A stretch of 64,000 bases of DNA from Pseudoteredinibacter isoporae_A (GTDB lineage: Bacteria > Pseudomonadota > Gammaproteobacteria > Pseudomonadales > Cellvibrionaceae): NCBI RefSeq assembly GCF_040372805.1, contig NZ_BAABWJ010000008.1, forward strand, positions 1 through 64,000, in the 5' to 3' direction. How positions within the stretch are numbered: position 1 is the stretch's first letter; each line of letters opens with the position of its first letter. Under the pieces are notes generated by a model. It did no database searches and was not told where the DNA came from. It saw nothing but the letters and a program-made list of their open reading frames with translations. Positions 1-8,664 of this stretch are shown in pieces. The translations under genes were made by a program, and so were the position numbers.

Positions 1-2928
1 AGTATTACGGCGGCTGCACTCAACAATGCTTCAACCACCAACATTACTGTCAGCAACAGTAACGGTGTTCTAACCATCACCGATTACAACGCCGCCACCG
101 GTGAGGTCACTTACAGCTACGATCCAAACGGAACATCAAAGGATCATAGTAGTGGTGAGGTCGTCGACAGCTTGGCTGTGATTGTCACGGACAGCGACGG
201 CAGCACAGCAAACGGCACGCTGGATATTTTAATTACCGATACCGCACCGGTTGCCAATGCCGACACAGACACAACCGATGCCGATACCAATGCAACGGGT
301 AATGTGAGAACCGATGTCGGCGGGGCCGATGTCGATGGTGCCGATGCCGCAGAAATTACGGGCGTTGTGGCGGGTACGCAAACAGGCGATATTACTGGTG
401 GTGTAAACACCCCAATTGCCGGCAGCTTAGGTTCACTCACGATTCAAGCGGACGGTTCCTACACTTATACCCCAGGCGCGGGTGCAGCCGCCTTGGCCGA
501 AGGTGCAACCGCGACGGACACCTTTAGCTACACCTTAAAAGATAACGATGGCAGTTTCTCAACCACCACCGTAACGATCACTGTGACCGGAACGACCGAT
601 GGTGCACCAACCGTAACCATCATCGACAACAACGCTGGCGCCACCGGTGACGAAAGTGTTGTTGAAGATGGCACACTCACTGGAAACACCTTTACGATTG
701 CAGCACCGGACGGTTTGGGTTCACTCAGCATTGCGGGTCAAAGTATTACGGCGGCTGCACTCAACAATGCTTCAACAACCAACATTGCCATCAATGCGCC
801 AGAAGGCGTGTTGACCATTACCGACTTTAACGCTTCAACAGGTGAGGTCACTTACAACTACGATCCAAACGGAACATCGAAGGATCATAGTAGTGGTGAG
901 GTCGTCGACAGCTTGGCTGTGATTGTCACGGACAGTGATGGCACTACAGCAAACGGTACGCTGGATATTTTAATTACTGATACCGGACCAACAGCGAATG
1001 CTGATACTGAGACAACAGGGGAATCAACCCCGATCACTATCGACGTGCTCAACAACGATGATTTTGGCGCTGATGGTGCAGCTGGACTCAATGCGGGCGT
1101 TGTCTCGGCAACTGTAGATGCGGCTCAAGGCTCCGTTTCAATTGCTTCAAATGGAGAATTACAGTTTACGCCGGCTTCGGGGTTCACGGGTACTGCGACG
1201 GTGGCTTACACGATTCGTGATGGCGATGGAACGGAATCGAGCAGTACGGTTGAAGTCAATGTTATTGGTGTGAGCAGTGTCAGTAATGCAAATGCAGAAG
1301 AAGGTGAGGTGCTTGAACACACCGTAACCCTCACTGCTGCGACCACAGCAGATACCCTTATATCGTTTACGATTGGCGATGCAGCGGACAGTGCTGATGC
1401 ATCCGATTACGATGCAGCCTCGTTGGTGTTCAGTAATGGGGTAACTTATGACGCTAGTAATAATCAAATTACAATTCCTGCAGGCGTGACAAGCTTTACC
1501 GTAACCGTGCCAAGCACCGAAGATCGCGATGTGGAATCTGATGAATCCTATACCTTGAATGTCGGGCAGGTTTCAGGAACAGGGACCATCGAAAATGAAG
1601 ACGCTGATGTGATTATGGCGCCTACCACCCAGGTTTTGGATCCTCAGGATATCGGTTTGCAATCCTCCTACTTCGGTTATAACGACAATCGAACCGGCAG
1701 CAATTCGGATCCTCTGTTTAGTTCAAACGGTCAATTTCGTTGGCACAGCGATGATGGTATTGCGGGTGATGCCGGTGGCAATAACAATCGACTGGATCGA
1801 GTAATTGATGCCATTACCGTTATTGAGGGTCGGAATAATGACAGCAATTTAGTGGGTAGCGGGAATGCGGGCAGCGCGGCTGCGGCCGATGCTACTTTCA
1901 TAGCAAATCGAGTCGAGTTTGGTTTCAGTTCCCCAGGTTCCAACTCAGTGGCTTTTGGTAATAGCTTGGGGACTAACCCCCATTTTGATGCCGGGGACAC
2001 AATAAGCTCTGGAAACTTCAACGCCTTCCTGGCCGGAAATGCCTCCAATGTTACTGTGACAACCGGGGTAGCTCGCACTCGCAGCGCTGTTGTGAGAATG
2101 GTGGGGTATATTCATTTGCCTGCTGGTGATTACGATATTCGGATCAGGGCCGATGACGGGTATCGTGTTCTTCTGGACGGGCTCAACGCGGCCGAGGTAA
2201 ATCATAACCAGGGGCCAACGACAGATGTGTATTCCGGTAATAGTGTCAGCGGTGGTTTGGTTCCGATCGAAGTGATTTATTGGGACCAGGGTGGTGCGGC
2301 GGTATTTCGTATCGAAATCAAACCCAATGGCTCCCCGAATTCATCTTATCAAACACTGGATACAGATGACTTTTTGATGTTGACGCCCGATCAAGCTGCC
2401 AACCTTCCCGACGATGCCAGTTTTTCACAGGATGCCAGTGGCAACTGGGTAGTGAGCTCAGGTTCCACTCATACGGGTGATGCAAACGATGAGGACATTA
2501 CCGGTACCGCTTTTGCCGATACCATCATCGGCGGTGCAGGCGAAGATATTATGTTTGGTGGTGCTGGAGCGGATACATTTGTCTTCCGAAGTCAGGATGT
2601 TTCTGGCTCCAATGGTATTGATGTCGAACAGGATATTATCCGTGATTTTAATGCCAGTGAAGATATTCTGGATTTAAGCGATCTATTGAATACGGCGGAA
2701 AATTCTGGAAACCTGGATGGCTATCTGCATTTTGAATTGGATGCCGCTACGGGTGATATTCTTGTGCATATCAATGTTGAAGGTGATTCCAGTGCAAATA
2801 CTCTCGAGACCAATAAAGTCGATCATGTGATTCGTATCGAAAATCCCGATGCAGCAGTCTTTACCGGAACGGATCAGCAAATCATCGACAACCTTTTAAA
2901 CAACGGTGCGTTGGATACCTTGCTTTAG
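1..2928 (+). CDS. Giant VCBS/RTX repeat adhesin, C-terminal part (5' end outside window)
   Basis: The frame is open from base 1, so this is the 3' end of a longer gene; the first ATG/GTG codons seen are internal. Base 1-246 and 742-987 are near-identical copies of a VCBS-type unit (motifs VTDSDGS, LDILITDT, period 741 bp = 247 residues). After them come an Ig/cadherin-like stretch (about 999-1265), a Calx-beta-like domain (about 1285-1600), a PA14-like domain (about 1640-2330, motif RADDGYRVLLDG) and glycine-aspartate RTX calcium repeats (about 2497-2590, GGAGEDIMFGGAGADTF). The end resembles the type I secretion target regions of large RTX adhesins. By family it should be exported by a TolC/LapBCE-type ABC exporter and act on the cell surface in attachment. 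The PA14 domain suggests a sugar ligand, which is inference. No exporter gene is visible here. Confidence 0.85.
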   Translation, partial: SITAAALNNASTTNITVSNSNGVLTITDYNAATGEVTYSYDPNGTSKDHSSGEVVDSLAVIVTDSDGSTANGTLDILITDTAPVANADTDTTDADTNATGNVRTDVGGADVDGADAAEITGVVAGTQTGDITGGVNTPIAGSLGSLTIQADGSYTYTPGAGAAALAEGATATDTFSYTLKDNDGSFSTTTVTITVTGTTDGAPTVTIIDNNAGATGDESVVEDGTLTGNTFTIAAPDGLGSLSIAGQSITAAALNNASTTNIAINAPEGVLTITDFNASTGEVTYNYDPNGTSKDHSSGEVVDSLAVIVTDSDGTTANGTLDILITDTGPTANADTETTGESTPITIDVLNNDDFGADGAAGLNAGVVSATVDAAQGSVSIASNGELQFTPASGFTGTATVAYTIRDGDGTESSSTVEVNVIGVSSVSNANAEEGEVLEHTVTLTAATTADTLISFTIGDAADSADASDYDAASLVFSNGVTYDASNNQITIPAGVTSFTVTVPSTEDRDVESDESYTLNVGQVSGTGTIENEDADVIMAPTTQVLDPQDIGLQSSYFGYNDNRTGSNSDPLFSSNGQFRWHSDDGIAGDAGGNNNRLDRVIDAITVIEGRNNDSNLVGSGNAGSAAAADATFIANRVEFGFSSPGSNSVAFGNSLGTNPHFDAGDTISSGNFNAFLAGNASNVTVTTGVARTRSAVVRMVGYIHLPAGDYDIRIRADDGYRVLLDGLNAAEVNHNQGPTTDVYSGNSVSGGLVPIEVIYWDQGGAAVFRIEIKPNGSPNSSYQTLDTDDFLMLTPDQAANLPDDASFSQDASGNWVVSSGSTHTGDANDEDITGTAFADTIIGGAGEDIMFGGAGADTFVFRSQDVSGSNGIDVEQDIIRDFNASEDILDLSDLLNTAENSGNLDGYLHFELDAATGDILVHINVEGDSSANTLETNKVDHVIRIENPDAAVFTGTDQQIIDNLLNNGALDTLL

Positions 2929-3037
2929 TGTTGAGGGTTTACCTTGGCGGGACGGGAGGGTATGTATCGCCTTGCTTTTGCTTTTTCTTGGGCCTTGCTA
3001 CAATCTCGTCACCCTTTGAACCGCTGTGAAGAGCCCT

Positions 3038-3235
3038 ATGTTAGATAAAAAACTCCTATCCATTCTGGTCTGCCCTGTTAGTAAAGGTCCGCTAGTGTAT
3101 CGTGAAGAAGATCAGGAGCTGATTTGCTACGCCAGCGGCCTGGCTTACCCTGTACGTGATGGCATTCCCGTCATGTTGGAAGGGGAAGCTCGCGAGCTAA
3201 GCCTGGAAGAGCGCGAAGCTGGCAATAAACAGTAA
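3038..3235 (+). CDS. Trm112/YcaR family small protein
   Basis: A 65-residue protein. The ATG at 3038 (MLDKKLLSILVCP) is preferred to the upstream in-frame GTG at 3026, because GAAGAG lies 5-10 nt before the ATG and the family usually begins near this motif. It has the LVCP and YPVRDGIPVML signatures of the UPF0434/Trm112 family. The family has a zinc-ribbon-like fold, but only one of the usual four cysteines plus one other is seen, as in many bacterial YcaR proteins. The bacterial role is poorly defined; in eukaryotes Trm112 activates methyltransferases. It is followed after 38 bp by the HIT hydrolase gene and may be cotranscribed with it. Confidence 0.85.
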   Translation: MLDKKLLSILVCPVSKGPLVYREEDQELICYASGLAYPVRDGIPVMLEGEARELSLEEREAGNKQ

Positions 3236-3273
3236 TTCTGCCAATTACGGCACAGCATAAGGAAACCAGAAAC

Positions 3274-3624
3274 ATGGCAGAAGAATCCATCTTTACCAAG
3301 ATCATTAATGGCGATATTCCTTCGGATATTCTGTATGAGGATGATGACTGCATCTGCATTAAAGATATTTCGCCGCAAGCCCCCGTCCATGTATTGTTGA
3401 TTCCACGCAAGCCGATCCCTCGATTGGTCGATGCCACGGCTGAAGACCAAGCCTTGTTAGGTCGTTTGATGTTGCGTACCGGAGATATTGCCCGTCAGCT
3501 CGGTATTGATGAGGCATTTCGCTTGGTTGTGAACAATGGTGCTGGGGCAGGGCAAACAGTTTTCCACCTTCATCTTCATTTGTTGGCCGGGAAAGAATTT
3601 ACTGAAGGCGGTCTGGGTTTTTAA
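3274..3624 (+). CDS. HIT family (HinT-like) purine nucleotide phosphoramidase
   Basis: A 116-residue histidine-triad protein. The HxHxHxx active-site motif (HLHLHLL) is at about residues 98-104, preceded by the conserved VVNNGAGAGQTVFH segment. The N-terminus (SIFTKIINGDIPSDILYEDD) is typical of HinT. The family hydrolyses AMP-lysine and other adenosine phosphoramidates in the cytoplasm. AAGGAAA upstream of ATG 3274 serves as the ribosome site. Length matches bacterial HinT (about 113-119 residues). Family assignment is secure; the physiological substrate is not known from sequence. Confidence 0.92.
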   Translation: MAEESIFTKIINGDIPSDILYEDDDCICIKDISPQAPVHVLLIPRKPIPRLVDATAEDQALLGRLMLRTGDIARQLGIDEAFRLVVNNGAGAGQTVFHLHLHLLAGKEFTEGGLGF

Positions 3625-3638
3625 TAGTCGTTCTCAAT

Positions 3639-3702
3639 AGTGCGATGCCCATTTCTGGTATCGCACTCCTGTATCTTAAAAGTGCACCTTTTTGGTGCTT
3701 TT
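3639..3702 (+). terminator. Possible terminator hairpins after the HIT gene
   Basis: There are two stem-loops. AGTGCGAT (3639-3646) pairs with ATCGCACT (3660-3667). GCACC (3684-3688) pairs with GGTGC (3694-3698) and is followed by TTTT. The second resembles a weak intrinsic terminator. Confidence 0.45.
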
Positions 3703-3786
3703 ACCATCGCTCCAGTCGGTGGTAAGCCCCCCAATTTCCTGGCTTTCCGCGTTTTTAATACCCGTGTAATAGTCGACAAATGACGC

Positions 3787-3792
3787 TATAAT
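3787..3792 (+). promoter_or_regulatory. Candidate -10 element for alaS
   Basis: A perfect TATAAT lies 65 bp before the alaS start. No convincing -35 element is seen at the expected spacing, so this is only a candidate. Confidence 0.35.
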
Positions 3793-3856
3793 TGCGGCCT
3801 TTTGACTACTATACATCCAGCTGGCCGCTGGATCCTATTGAACTGTGGAACGCCAA

Positions 3857-6484
3857 ATGATGAAGAGCGCTGAAATACGCCAAGCATTTCTCAATTTTTT
3901 CCAATCCAAACAGCACCAAATTGTTGCGAGTAGCTCCTTGGTGCCTGGAAATGACCCAACCTTATTGTTCACTAATGCCGGAATGGTGCAATTTAAGGAT
4001 GTTTTTCTTGGTGATGATCAGCGTAACTACAGCCGAGCAACCAGTTCACAGCGTTGTGTGCGCGCCGGTGGTAAACATAACGATCTGGAAAATGTGGGTT
4101 ACACCGCTCGCCACCATACCTTTTTTGAGATGCTAGGTAACTTCAGCTTTGGCGACTATTTCAAGCGTGATGCGATCAGCTTTGCCTGGGAGTTTCTGAC
4201 TTCGAAAGAGTGGTTGGGCATTCCCCAAGACAAACTGATGGTGACGGTGTACCAGGAAGATGATGAAGCATTTGATCTCTGGCACAAGGAGATGGGCGTG
4301 CCGGTCGAGAAAATTGTTCGCATTGGCGACAAGGGCGGCCGCTACCAATCGGATAATTTTTGGTCGATGGGCGATACCGGTCCTTGTGGCCCTTGTACTG
4401 AAATCTTTTATGATCACGGTGAAGGTATCTGGGGTGGCCCTCCGGGTAGCCCGGAGGAAGATGGCGACCGCTTTATCGAAATCTGGAACGTGGTTTTCAT
4501 GCAGTTCAATCGCAGTGCCGATGGCACAATGACACCTCTGCCCAAGCCTTCCGTGGATACAGGTATGGGACTGGAACGTATTGCAGCAGTTATGCAAAAC
4601 GTCCACAGCAATTATGAAATTGATCTGTTTCAATACCTTTTGCAGGCAACCGCAAATGCAACCCATACCGACGATATGGAAAACAAATCCCTGCGGGTGA
4701 TTGCGGACCATATTCGTTCCTGCGCCTTTTTGATTGTGGATGGCGTTATTCCTTCCAATGAGGGGCGTGGTTATGTCTTGCGTCGTATAATTCGTCGCGC
4801 CATTCGTCATGGTCACAAGCTTGGACAGAAGCAAGCTTTCTTCCACAGCCTGGTACAGGCTCTAGTGGATCAAATGGGCGATGCCTACCCCGAGCTGAAA
4901 CAACAGCAAGCGCAAATTGAAAAAGTGCTGCTTACGGAAGAACAGCAGTTTGAGAAAACGCTGGATAAAGGCATGGCGGTTCTTGAATCAGAGTTGTCTG
5001 ATTTGACTTCGAAAGAAATTCCTGGCCAATTGGTTTTTGCCCTTTACGACACTTACGGTTTCCCGGTTGATCTCACTAATGATATCGCTCGCGAAAGGGA
5101 GATGAGTATCGACCTGGATGGTTATGAAACCTTGATGGAGCAGCAGCGCCAACGAGCACGCGCCGCGGGCTCTTTCAAAGTGGATTACAACGACAGTTTG
5201 ACCATTGAGGGTGATACCGAGTTTACGGGTTACGGTGCTCTGGATGGGGCGAGCAAAGTCGTGGCGTTGTTTAAAGACGGTGAGGCTCTTGAGCAGTTAC
5301 AAGCCGGGGACCGAGGTATTGTTGTACTTGATGCAACCCCTTTTTATGCCGAGTCGGGTGGTCAGGTGGGTGATCAGGGAGAGTTGCTCGTCAAGGGGGC
5401 TCGCTTCGTTGTTGAGGACTGTGCAAAGCAGGGTAATAACCATTTGCATATTGGTGAGCTGCTTGAAGGTAGCCTGTCGCTGGGTGATTCCGTCGATGCT
5501 ACTGTGACTCCCGGAACACGCCAATCAACCACGCTAAACCACTCGGCAACGCATTTACTGCATGCCGCTCTACGCAAAGTATTAGGTGAGCATGTCACAC
5601 AGAAAGGTTCTTTGGTTGACGCCGAGCGTTTGCGTTTTGATTTCTCGCATTTTGAAGCGGTTACTCCTGCTGAATTGAAAGCCATCGAAGCCATGGTGAA
5701 TGAGCAAATTCGAGCGAACACCCAGGTTCAAACGGATGTTTGCGATATGGAAACGGCTAAAAACAAAGGCGCTATGGCCTTGTTTGGTGAAAAGTACGGC
5801 GACACTGTGCGCGTGTTGTCCATGGGAACGGAACAGTTTTCTGTCGAACTGTGTGGCGGTACTCATGTCGAACGTACGGGCGATATTGGCTTGTTCCGCA
5901 TCACCTCTGAATCTGGCATTGCCGCTGGCGTGCGCCGTATCGAGGCGCTCACTGGTGAGGCCGCCATGCGGAATCTCGACGAGCAACAAACTCAGTTGCA
6001 GGACGCTGCCAAATTACTGAAGAGTAAGCCGGAAGAGCTGGTGAGCAAATTACAAGGATTGCTGGAGCAGCAAAAAAACCTGGAAAAAGACCTGAAAGCC
6101 GCGAAAGCGAAGCTGGCGAGTGCCGCTAGTGGCGATATGCTGAGTAAAGCGGTTGAGATTCAGGGGATTAAGGTCTTGGCTGTCCAGTTGAATGATGTGG
6201 AGCCCAAATCTCTGCGGGACAGTGTTGATCAGTTTAAGAATAAGCTGGGCAGCTCGATCATTATGGTCGCTGTGGTCGAGGGTGAAAAGATCTCCCTGGT
6301 TGCGGGGGTAAGCAAAGATTTGACTGATCGATTCAAAGCTGGGGACCTCATGAAACACGTTGCAAATCAGGTCGGTGGTAAGGGCGGTGGTCGCCCGGAT
6401 ATGGCTCAAGGCGGCGGCGATCAGCCTGAAAATCTGGATGCAGCTCTGGCTTCCGTGAATGCTTGGGTAGAAGAGAAAATTTAA
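3857..6484 (+). CDS. alaS: Alanyl-tRNA synthetase
   Basis: Class II aminoacyl-tRNA synthetase that charges tRNA-Ala in the cytosol. About 875 residues from ATG 3857, the usual size. Homologues begin near SAEIRQAFLNFF, so ATG 3857 (or 3860) is preferred over the upstream in-frame GTG at 3845. Visible features are the N-terminal catalytic domain (LFTNAGMVQFKDVFLG, RHHTFFEMLGNFSFGDYF), the tRNA recognition region (RRIIRRAIRHG), the editing domain zinc ligands HSATH (near bases 5540-5556) and CGGTH (near 5853-5867), and the C-terminal DHHA1/C-Ala domain rich in glycine (GGKGGGRPDMAQGGG). Gene order alaS-lysC-csrA is conserved in many gammaproteobacteria. Confidence 0.98.
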   Translation: MMKSAEIRQAFLNFFQSKQHQIVASSSLVPGNDPTLLFTNAGMVQFKDVFLGDDQRNYSRATSSQRCVRAGGKHNDLENVGYTARHHTFFEMLGNFSFGDYFKRDAISFAWEFLTSKEWLGIPQDKLMVTVYQEDDEAFDLWHKEMGVPVEKIVRIGDKGGRYQSDNFWSMGDTGPCGPCTEIFYDHGEGIWGGPPGSPEEDGDRFIEIWNVVFMQFNRSADGTMTPLPKPSVDTGMGLERIAAVMQNVHSNYEIDLFQYLLQATANATHTDDMENKSLRVIADHIRSCAFLIVDGVIPSNEGRGYVLRRIIRRAIRHGHKLGQKQAFFHSLVQALVDQMGDAYPELKQQQAQIEKVLLTEEQQFEKTLDKGMAVLESELSDLTSKEIPGQLVFALYDTYGFPVDLTNDIAREREMSIDLDGYETLMEQQRQRARAAGSFKVDYNDSLTIEGDTEFTGYGALDGASKVVALFKDGEALEQLQAGDRGIVVLDATPFYAESGGQVGDQGELLVKGARFVVEDCAKQGNNHLHIGELLEGSLSLGDSVDATVTPGTRQSTTLNHSATHLLHAALRKVLGEHVTQKGSLVDAERLRFDFSHFEAVTPAELKAIEAMVNEQIRANTQVQTDVCDMETAKNKGAMALFGEKYGDTVRVLSMGTEQFSVELCGGTHVERTGDIGLFRITSESGIAAGVRRIEALTGEAAMRNLDEQQTQLQDAAKLLKSKPEELVSKLQGLLEQQKNLEKDLKAAKAKLASAASGDMLSKAVEIQGIKVLAVQLNDVEPKSLRDSVDQFKNKLGSSIIMVAVVEGEKISLVAGVSKDLTDRFKAGDLMKHVANQVGGKGGGRPDMAQGGGDQPENLDAALASVNAWVEEKI

Positions 6485-6499
6485 CGATAAAATTGTTTT

Positions 6500-6559
6500 A
6501 AAAGCGACCACTAAACTGGTTAACTTTTGCCAATTTTTAGTGTTTAATGGCCCGCTTTT
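6500..6559 (+). terminator. Nested stem-loop between alaS and lysC
   Basis: The outer stem AAAAGCG (6500-6506) pairs with CGCTTTT (6553-6559). The inner stem CACTAAA (6509-6515) pairs with TTTAGTG (6536-6542). A short TGG/CCA stem lies inside. The outer arm ends in TTTT, which fits an alaS terminator or a leader structure for lysC. Confidence 0.5.
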
Positions 6560-6614
6560 GAAAAAGTAAGACAACCATAGCAAGCCGCTAAAAGCGGTAA
6601 GAAATAGCATAATT

Positions 6615-7850
6615 ATGAGTTTAATTGTTCAGAAATATGGCGGTACCTCGGTGGGCTCGGTTGAGCGCATTAAGGCGGTGGCGGAAAAGGTCGCCAAATT
6701 CCGTCAGCAGGGCGACGATATCGTCGTGGTTGTCTCCGCTATGAGTGGAGAAACCAATCGACTGATTTCCCTGGCCCAAGAGATGCAGGAATCCCCAGAC
6801 CCCCGGGAAATGGATGTTCTGGTTTCCACTGGCGAGCAGGTGACTATTGCCTTACTGTGCATGGCGCTGAAAAGTCTTGGTTGGGAAGCTCGATCGTATA
6901 CGGGTGCTCAAGTGAAAATTACCACTGACAGTGCCCATACCAAGGCGCGGATTATGGATATCGATGAGGCGCCTATGCGTGCCGACCTCGATGCGGGTCG
7001 GGTAGTGGTGGTCGCTGGTTTCCAGGGCGTAGATGAGAATGGTTCTATTACCACCCTTGGGCGGGGAGGATCGGATACCACGGGAGTGGCATTGGCAGCG
7101 GCCTTAAAAGCGGATGAGTGTCAGATCTATACCGACGTTGATGGTGTCTATACCACAGACCCGCGGGTTGTCGATGGTGCTCGTCGTTTGAGCCGAATTA
7201 CCTTTGAAGAAATGCTGGAAATGGCCAGTCTGGGCTCAAAGGTATTGCAAATCAGGGCGGTAGAATTTGCTGGTAAATACAATGTGCCACTGCGTGTGCT
7301 GCACAGCTTCCAGGAAGGCCCAGGAACATTAATTACTCTAGATGAGGAAGATAACGATATGGAGCAGCCCGTTGTTGCTGGTATTGCCTTTAACCGTGAT
7401 GAGGCGAAATTGACGGTGCGTGGTGTGCCCGATATCCCAGGTGCCGCTTCCAAGTTATTGGCCCCCATTGGTGAAGCGAATATTGAAGTCGATGTTATCG
7501 TGCAAAATGTGGCGGCTGATGGCACCACAGATTTGACTTTTACTGTGCATCGTAATGATATGGATAAAGCTGCCGCTATCCTGCGTGAAGTCGCTGAATC
7601 CTTGCAGGCAAAAGAAGTGACATTTGACGACAAAATCGCTAAGGTATCTATAGTGGGAGTGGGCATGAGATCCCACGCCGGTGTGGCCTCCCTGATGTTT
7701 AATACCCTTGCAAATGAAGGGATTAACATCCAAATGATCACGACGTCTGAAATCAAAATTTCGGTGATCATTGAAGAGCGTTATTTAGAGCTTGCAGTGC
7801 GCAGTTTGCACTCAGCCTTTGATCTGGATAAAGAGCCAGAGGAAGAATGA
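6615..7850 (+). CDS. lysC: Aspartate kinase (aspartokinase)
   Basis: Phosphorylates L-aspartate, the first step of lysine, threonine and methionine synthesis. 411 residues, a monofunctional enzyme of the type found in Pseudomonas and Bacillus rather than the fused E. coli ThrA/MetL type. The N-terminal kinase domain shows KYGGTSVGS (residues 7-15), STGEQV and the TTLGRGGSDTT loop. Two C-terminal ACT domains (about residues 265-405) carry the allosteric feedback sites. Only a weak AAGAAA precedes ATG 6615. It lies 130 bp after alaS and 215 bp before csrA, in the usual order. An alternative in-frame start for a separate beta subunit was not examined further. Confidence 0.97.
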   Translation: MSLIVQKYGGTSVGSVERIKAVAEKVAKFRQQGDDIVVVVSAMSGETNRLISLAQEMQESPDPREMDVLVSTGEQVTIALLCMALKSLGWEARSYTGAQVKITTDSAHTKARIMDIDEAPMRADLDAGRVVVVAGFQGVDENGSITTLGRGGSDTTGVALAAALKADECQIYTDVDGVYTTDPRVVDGARRLSRITFEEMLEMASLGSKVLQIRAVEFAGKYNVPLRVLHSFQEGPGTLITLDEEDNDMEQPVVAGIAFNRDEAKLTVRGVPDIPGAASKLLAPIGEANIEVDVIVQNVAADGTTDLTFTVHRNDMDKAAAILREVAESLQAKEVTFDDKIAKVSIVGVGMRSHAGVASLMFNTLANEGINIQMITTSEIKISVIIEERYLELAVRSLHSAFDLDKEPEEE

Positions 7851-8065
7851 GGATAGCTATGGATTTGTGAGTTTCTCGTGACAGCTGAACTTACAGTCCA
7901 TCGCATAATCGAATTATAAAAGACCGCTCCGGGATATACTCGAGTTAACGAAAGCTCTGGAGAACCCCGGAACACAAGGTATGTGAGCCGTGTGGCGGTC
8001 AAAAGAATCATAGCGATGTAAAATCGAAGTGGTAAGGCCTGCCGGCAAATAACAGGAGAATCAAG

Positions 8066-8257
8066 ATGTTAATTTTAACTCGCCGTATTGGTGAAACCTT
8101 GATGGTAGGTGACGATGTAACCGTCACTGTACTGGGTGTCAAGGGGAACCAGGTGCGAATAGGTGTGAATGCACCCAAAGAGGTAGCGGTACACCGTGAA
8201 GAGATCTACCAAAGAATCCAGCGCGAAAAGCAGGAGCCCAACGGGAACGTATCCTAG
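8066..8257 (+). CDS. csrA: Carbon storage regulator CsrA/RsmA
   Basis: A 63-residue post-transcriptional regulator that binds GGA motifs in mRNA leaders as a homodimer. It begins MLILTRRIGETLMVGDD and includes VRIGVNAPKEVAVHREEI, with both RNA-binding regions (residues around L4-R7 and around R44) intact. CAGGAG lies 8-13 nt before the ATG. The lysC-csrA-tRNA-Ser arrangement is conserved in gammaproteobacteria. A strong terminator follows at 8312-8338. Likely targets elsewhere include motility and biofilm genes; none can be inferred from this window. Confidence 0.97.
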   Translation: MLILTRRIGETLMVGDDVTVTVLGVKGNQVRIGVNAPKEVAVHREEIYQRIQREKQEPNGNVS

Positions 8258-8311
8258 GGCGGAGCCAAGCGCTTATGCCTGGGCATGGATACTGGGTGTA
8301 AAAGATCTCTA

Positions 8312-8338
8312 CAAAAGCGGGATAGGATCCCGCTTTTG
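8312..8338 (+). terminator. Rho-independent-type terminator after csrA
   Basis: A perfect 12-bp stem, CAAAAGCGGGAT (8312-8323) with ATCCCGCTTTTG (8327-8338), with a 3-nt AGG loop. The T-run lies inside the right arm. Confidence 0.8.
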
Positions 8339-8422
8339 CATTTCTGGGTCTAAATTTTTTAGAAAAAAATCAAAGTAAGTCTATGATTTCGTAAGGATTG
8401 TGGTATTATGCCGCCCTCGTTT

Positions 8423-8513
8423 GGAGAGGTGGCCGAGTGGCCGAAGGCGCTCCCCTGCTAAGGGAGTATACCCTAATCCGGTATCGAGGGTTCGAATCCC
8501 TCCCTCTCCGCCA
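8423..8513 (+). tRNA. tRNA-Ser (anticodon GCU)
   Basis: A 91-nt tRNA. The acceptor stem GGAGAGG (8423-8429) pairs with CCTCTCC (8503-8509). The discriminator base is G8510 and CCA is encoded at 8511-8513. The anticodon stem CTCCC/GGGAG encloses the loop with GCT at 8457-8459, reading AGC/AGU serine codons. The long variable arm (TATACCCTAATCCGGTATC region) and T-arm GGTTCGAATCC are typical of class II serine tRNAs. It is the only RNA gene recognised in the window. Confidence 0.97.
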
Positions 8514-8564
8514 TATACAAAAAAACCCCAGTGCTTAGGTGCTGGGGTTTTTTTGTATATGGCG
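8509..8564. terminator. 23-bp perfect inverted repeat overlapping the tRNA-Ser 3' end
   Basis: Arms 8509-8531 and 8542-8564 are perfectly complementary, with a 10-nt centre. The core CCCCAG/CTGGGG followed by seven T (8548-8554) is a standard terminator. The complementarity continues outward through the A7/T7 tracts and into the last five bases of the tRNA (CGCCA). Confidence 0.85.
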
Positions 8565-8664
8565 AGTAAGGGCTGTCGAAATTCACTTGATTCGAGTCAT
8601 GCGGCGGGATTTTGGGAGTGACAGTGACGAGCTTGAATCAAAAGACGCTTCAATACTTTCTGTA

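Noticed and set aside
4133..4846. Long minus-strand open frame inside alaS
   Set aside because: It is antisense to a clear gene and has no motif. Its length follows from the codon use of alaS.
6485..6614. Lysine riboswitch upstream of lysC
   Set aside because: The spacer is only 130 bp, too short for an L-box, and the conserved elements are not seen.
8400..8621. Open frame overlapping tRNA-Ser
   Set aside because: It reads straight through the tRNA and its terminator and has no protein features.
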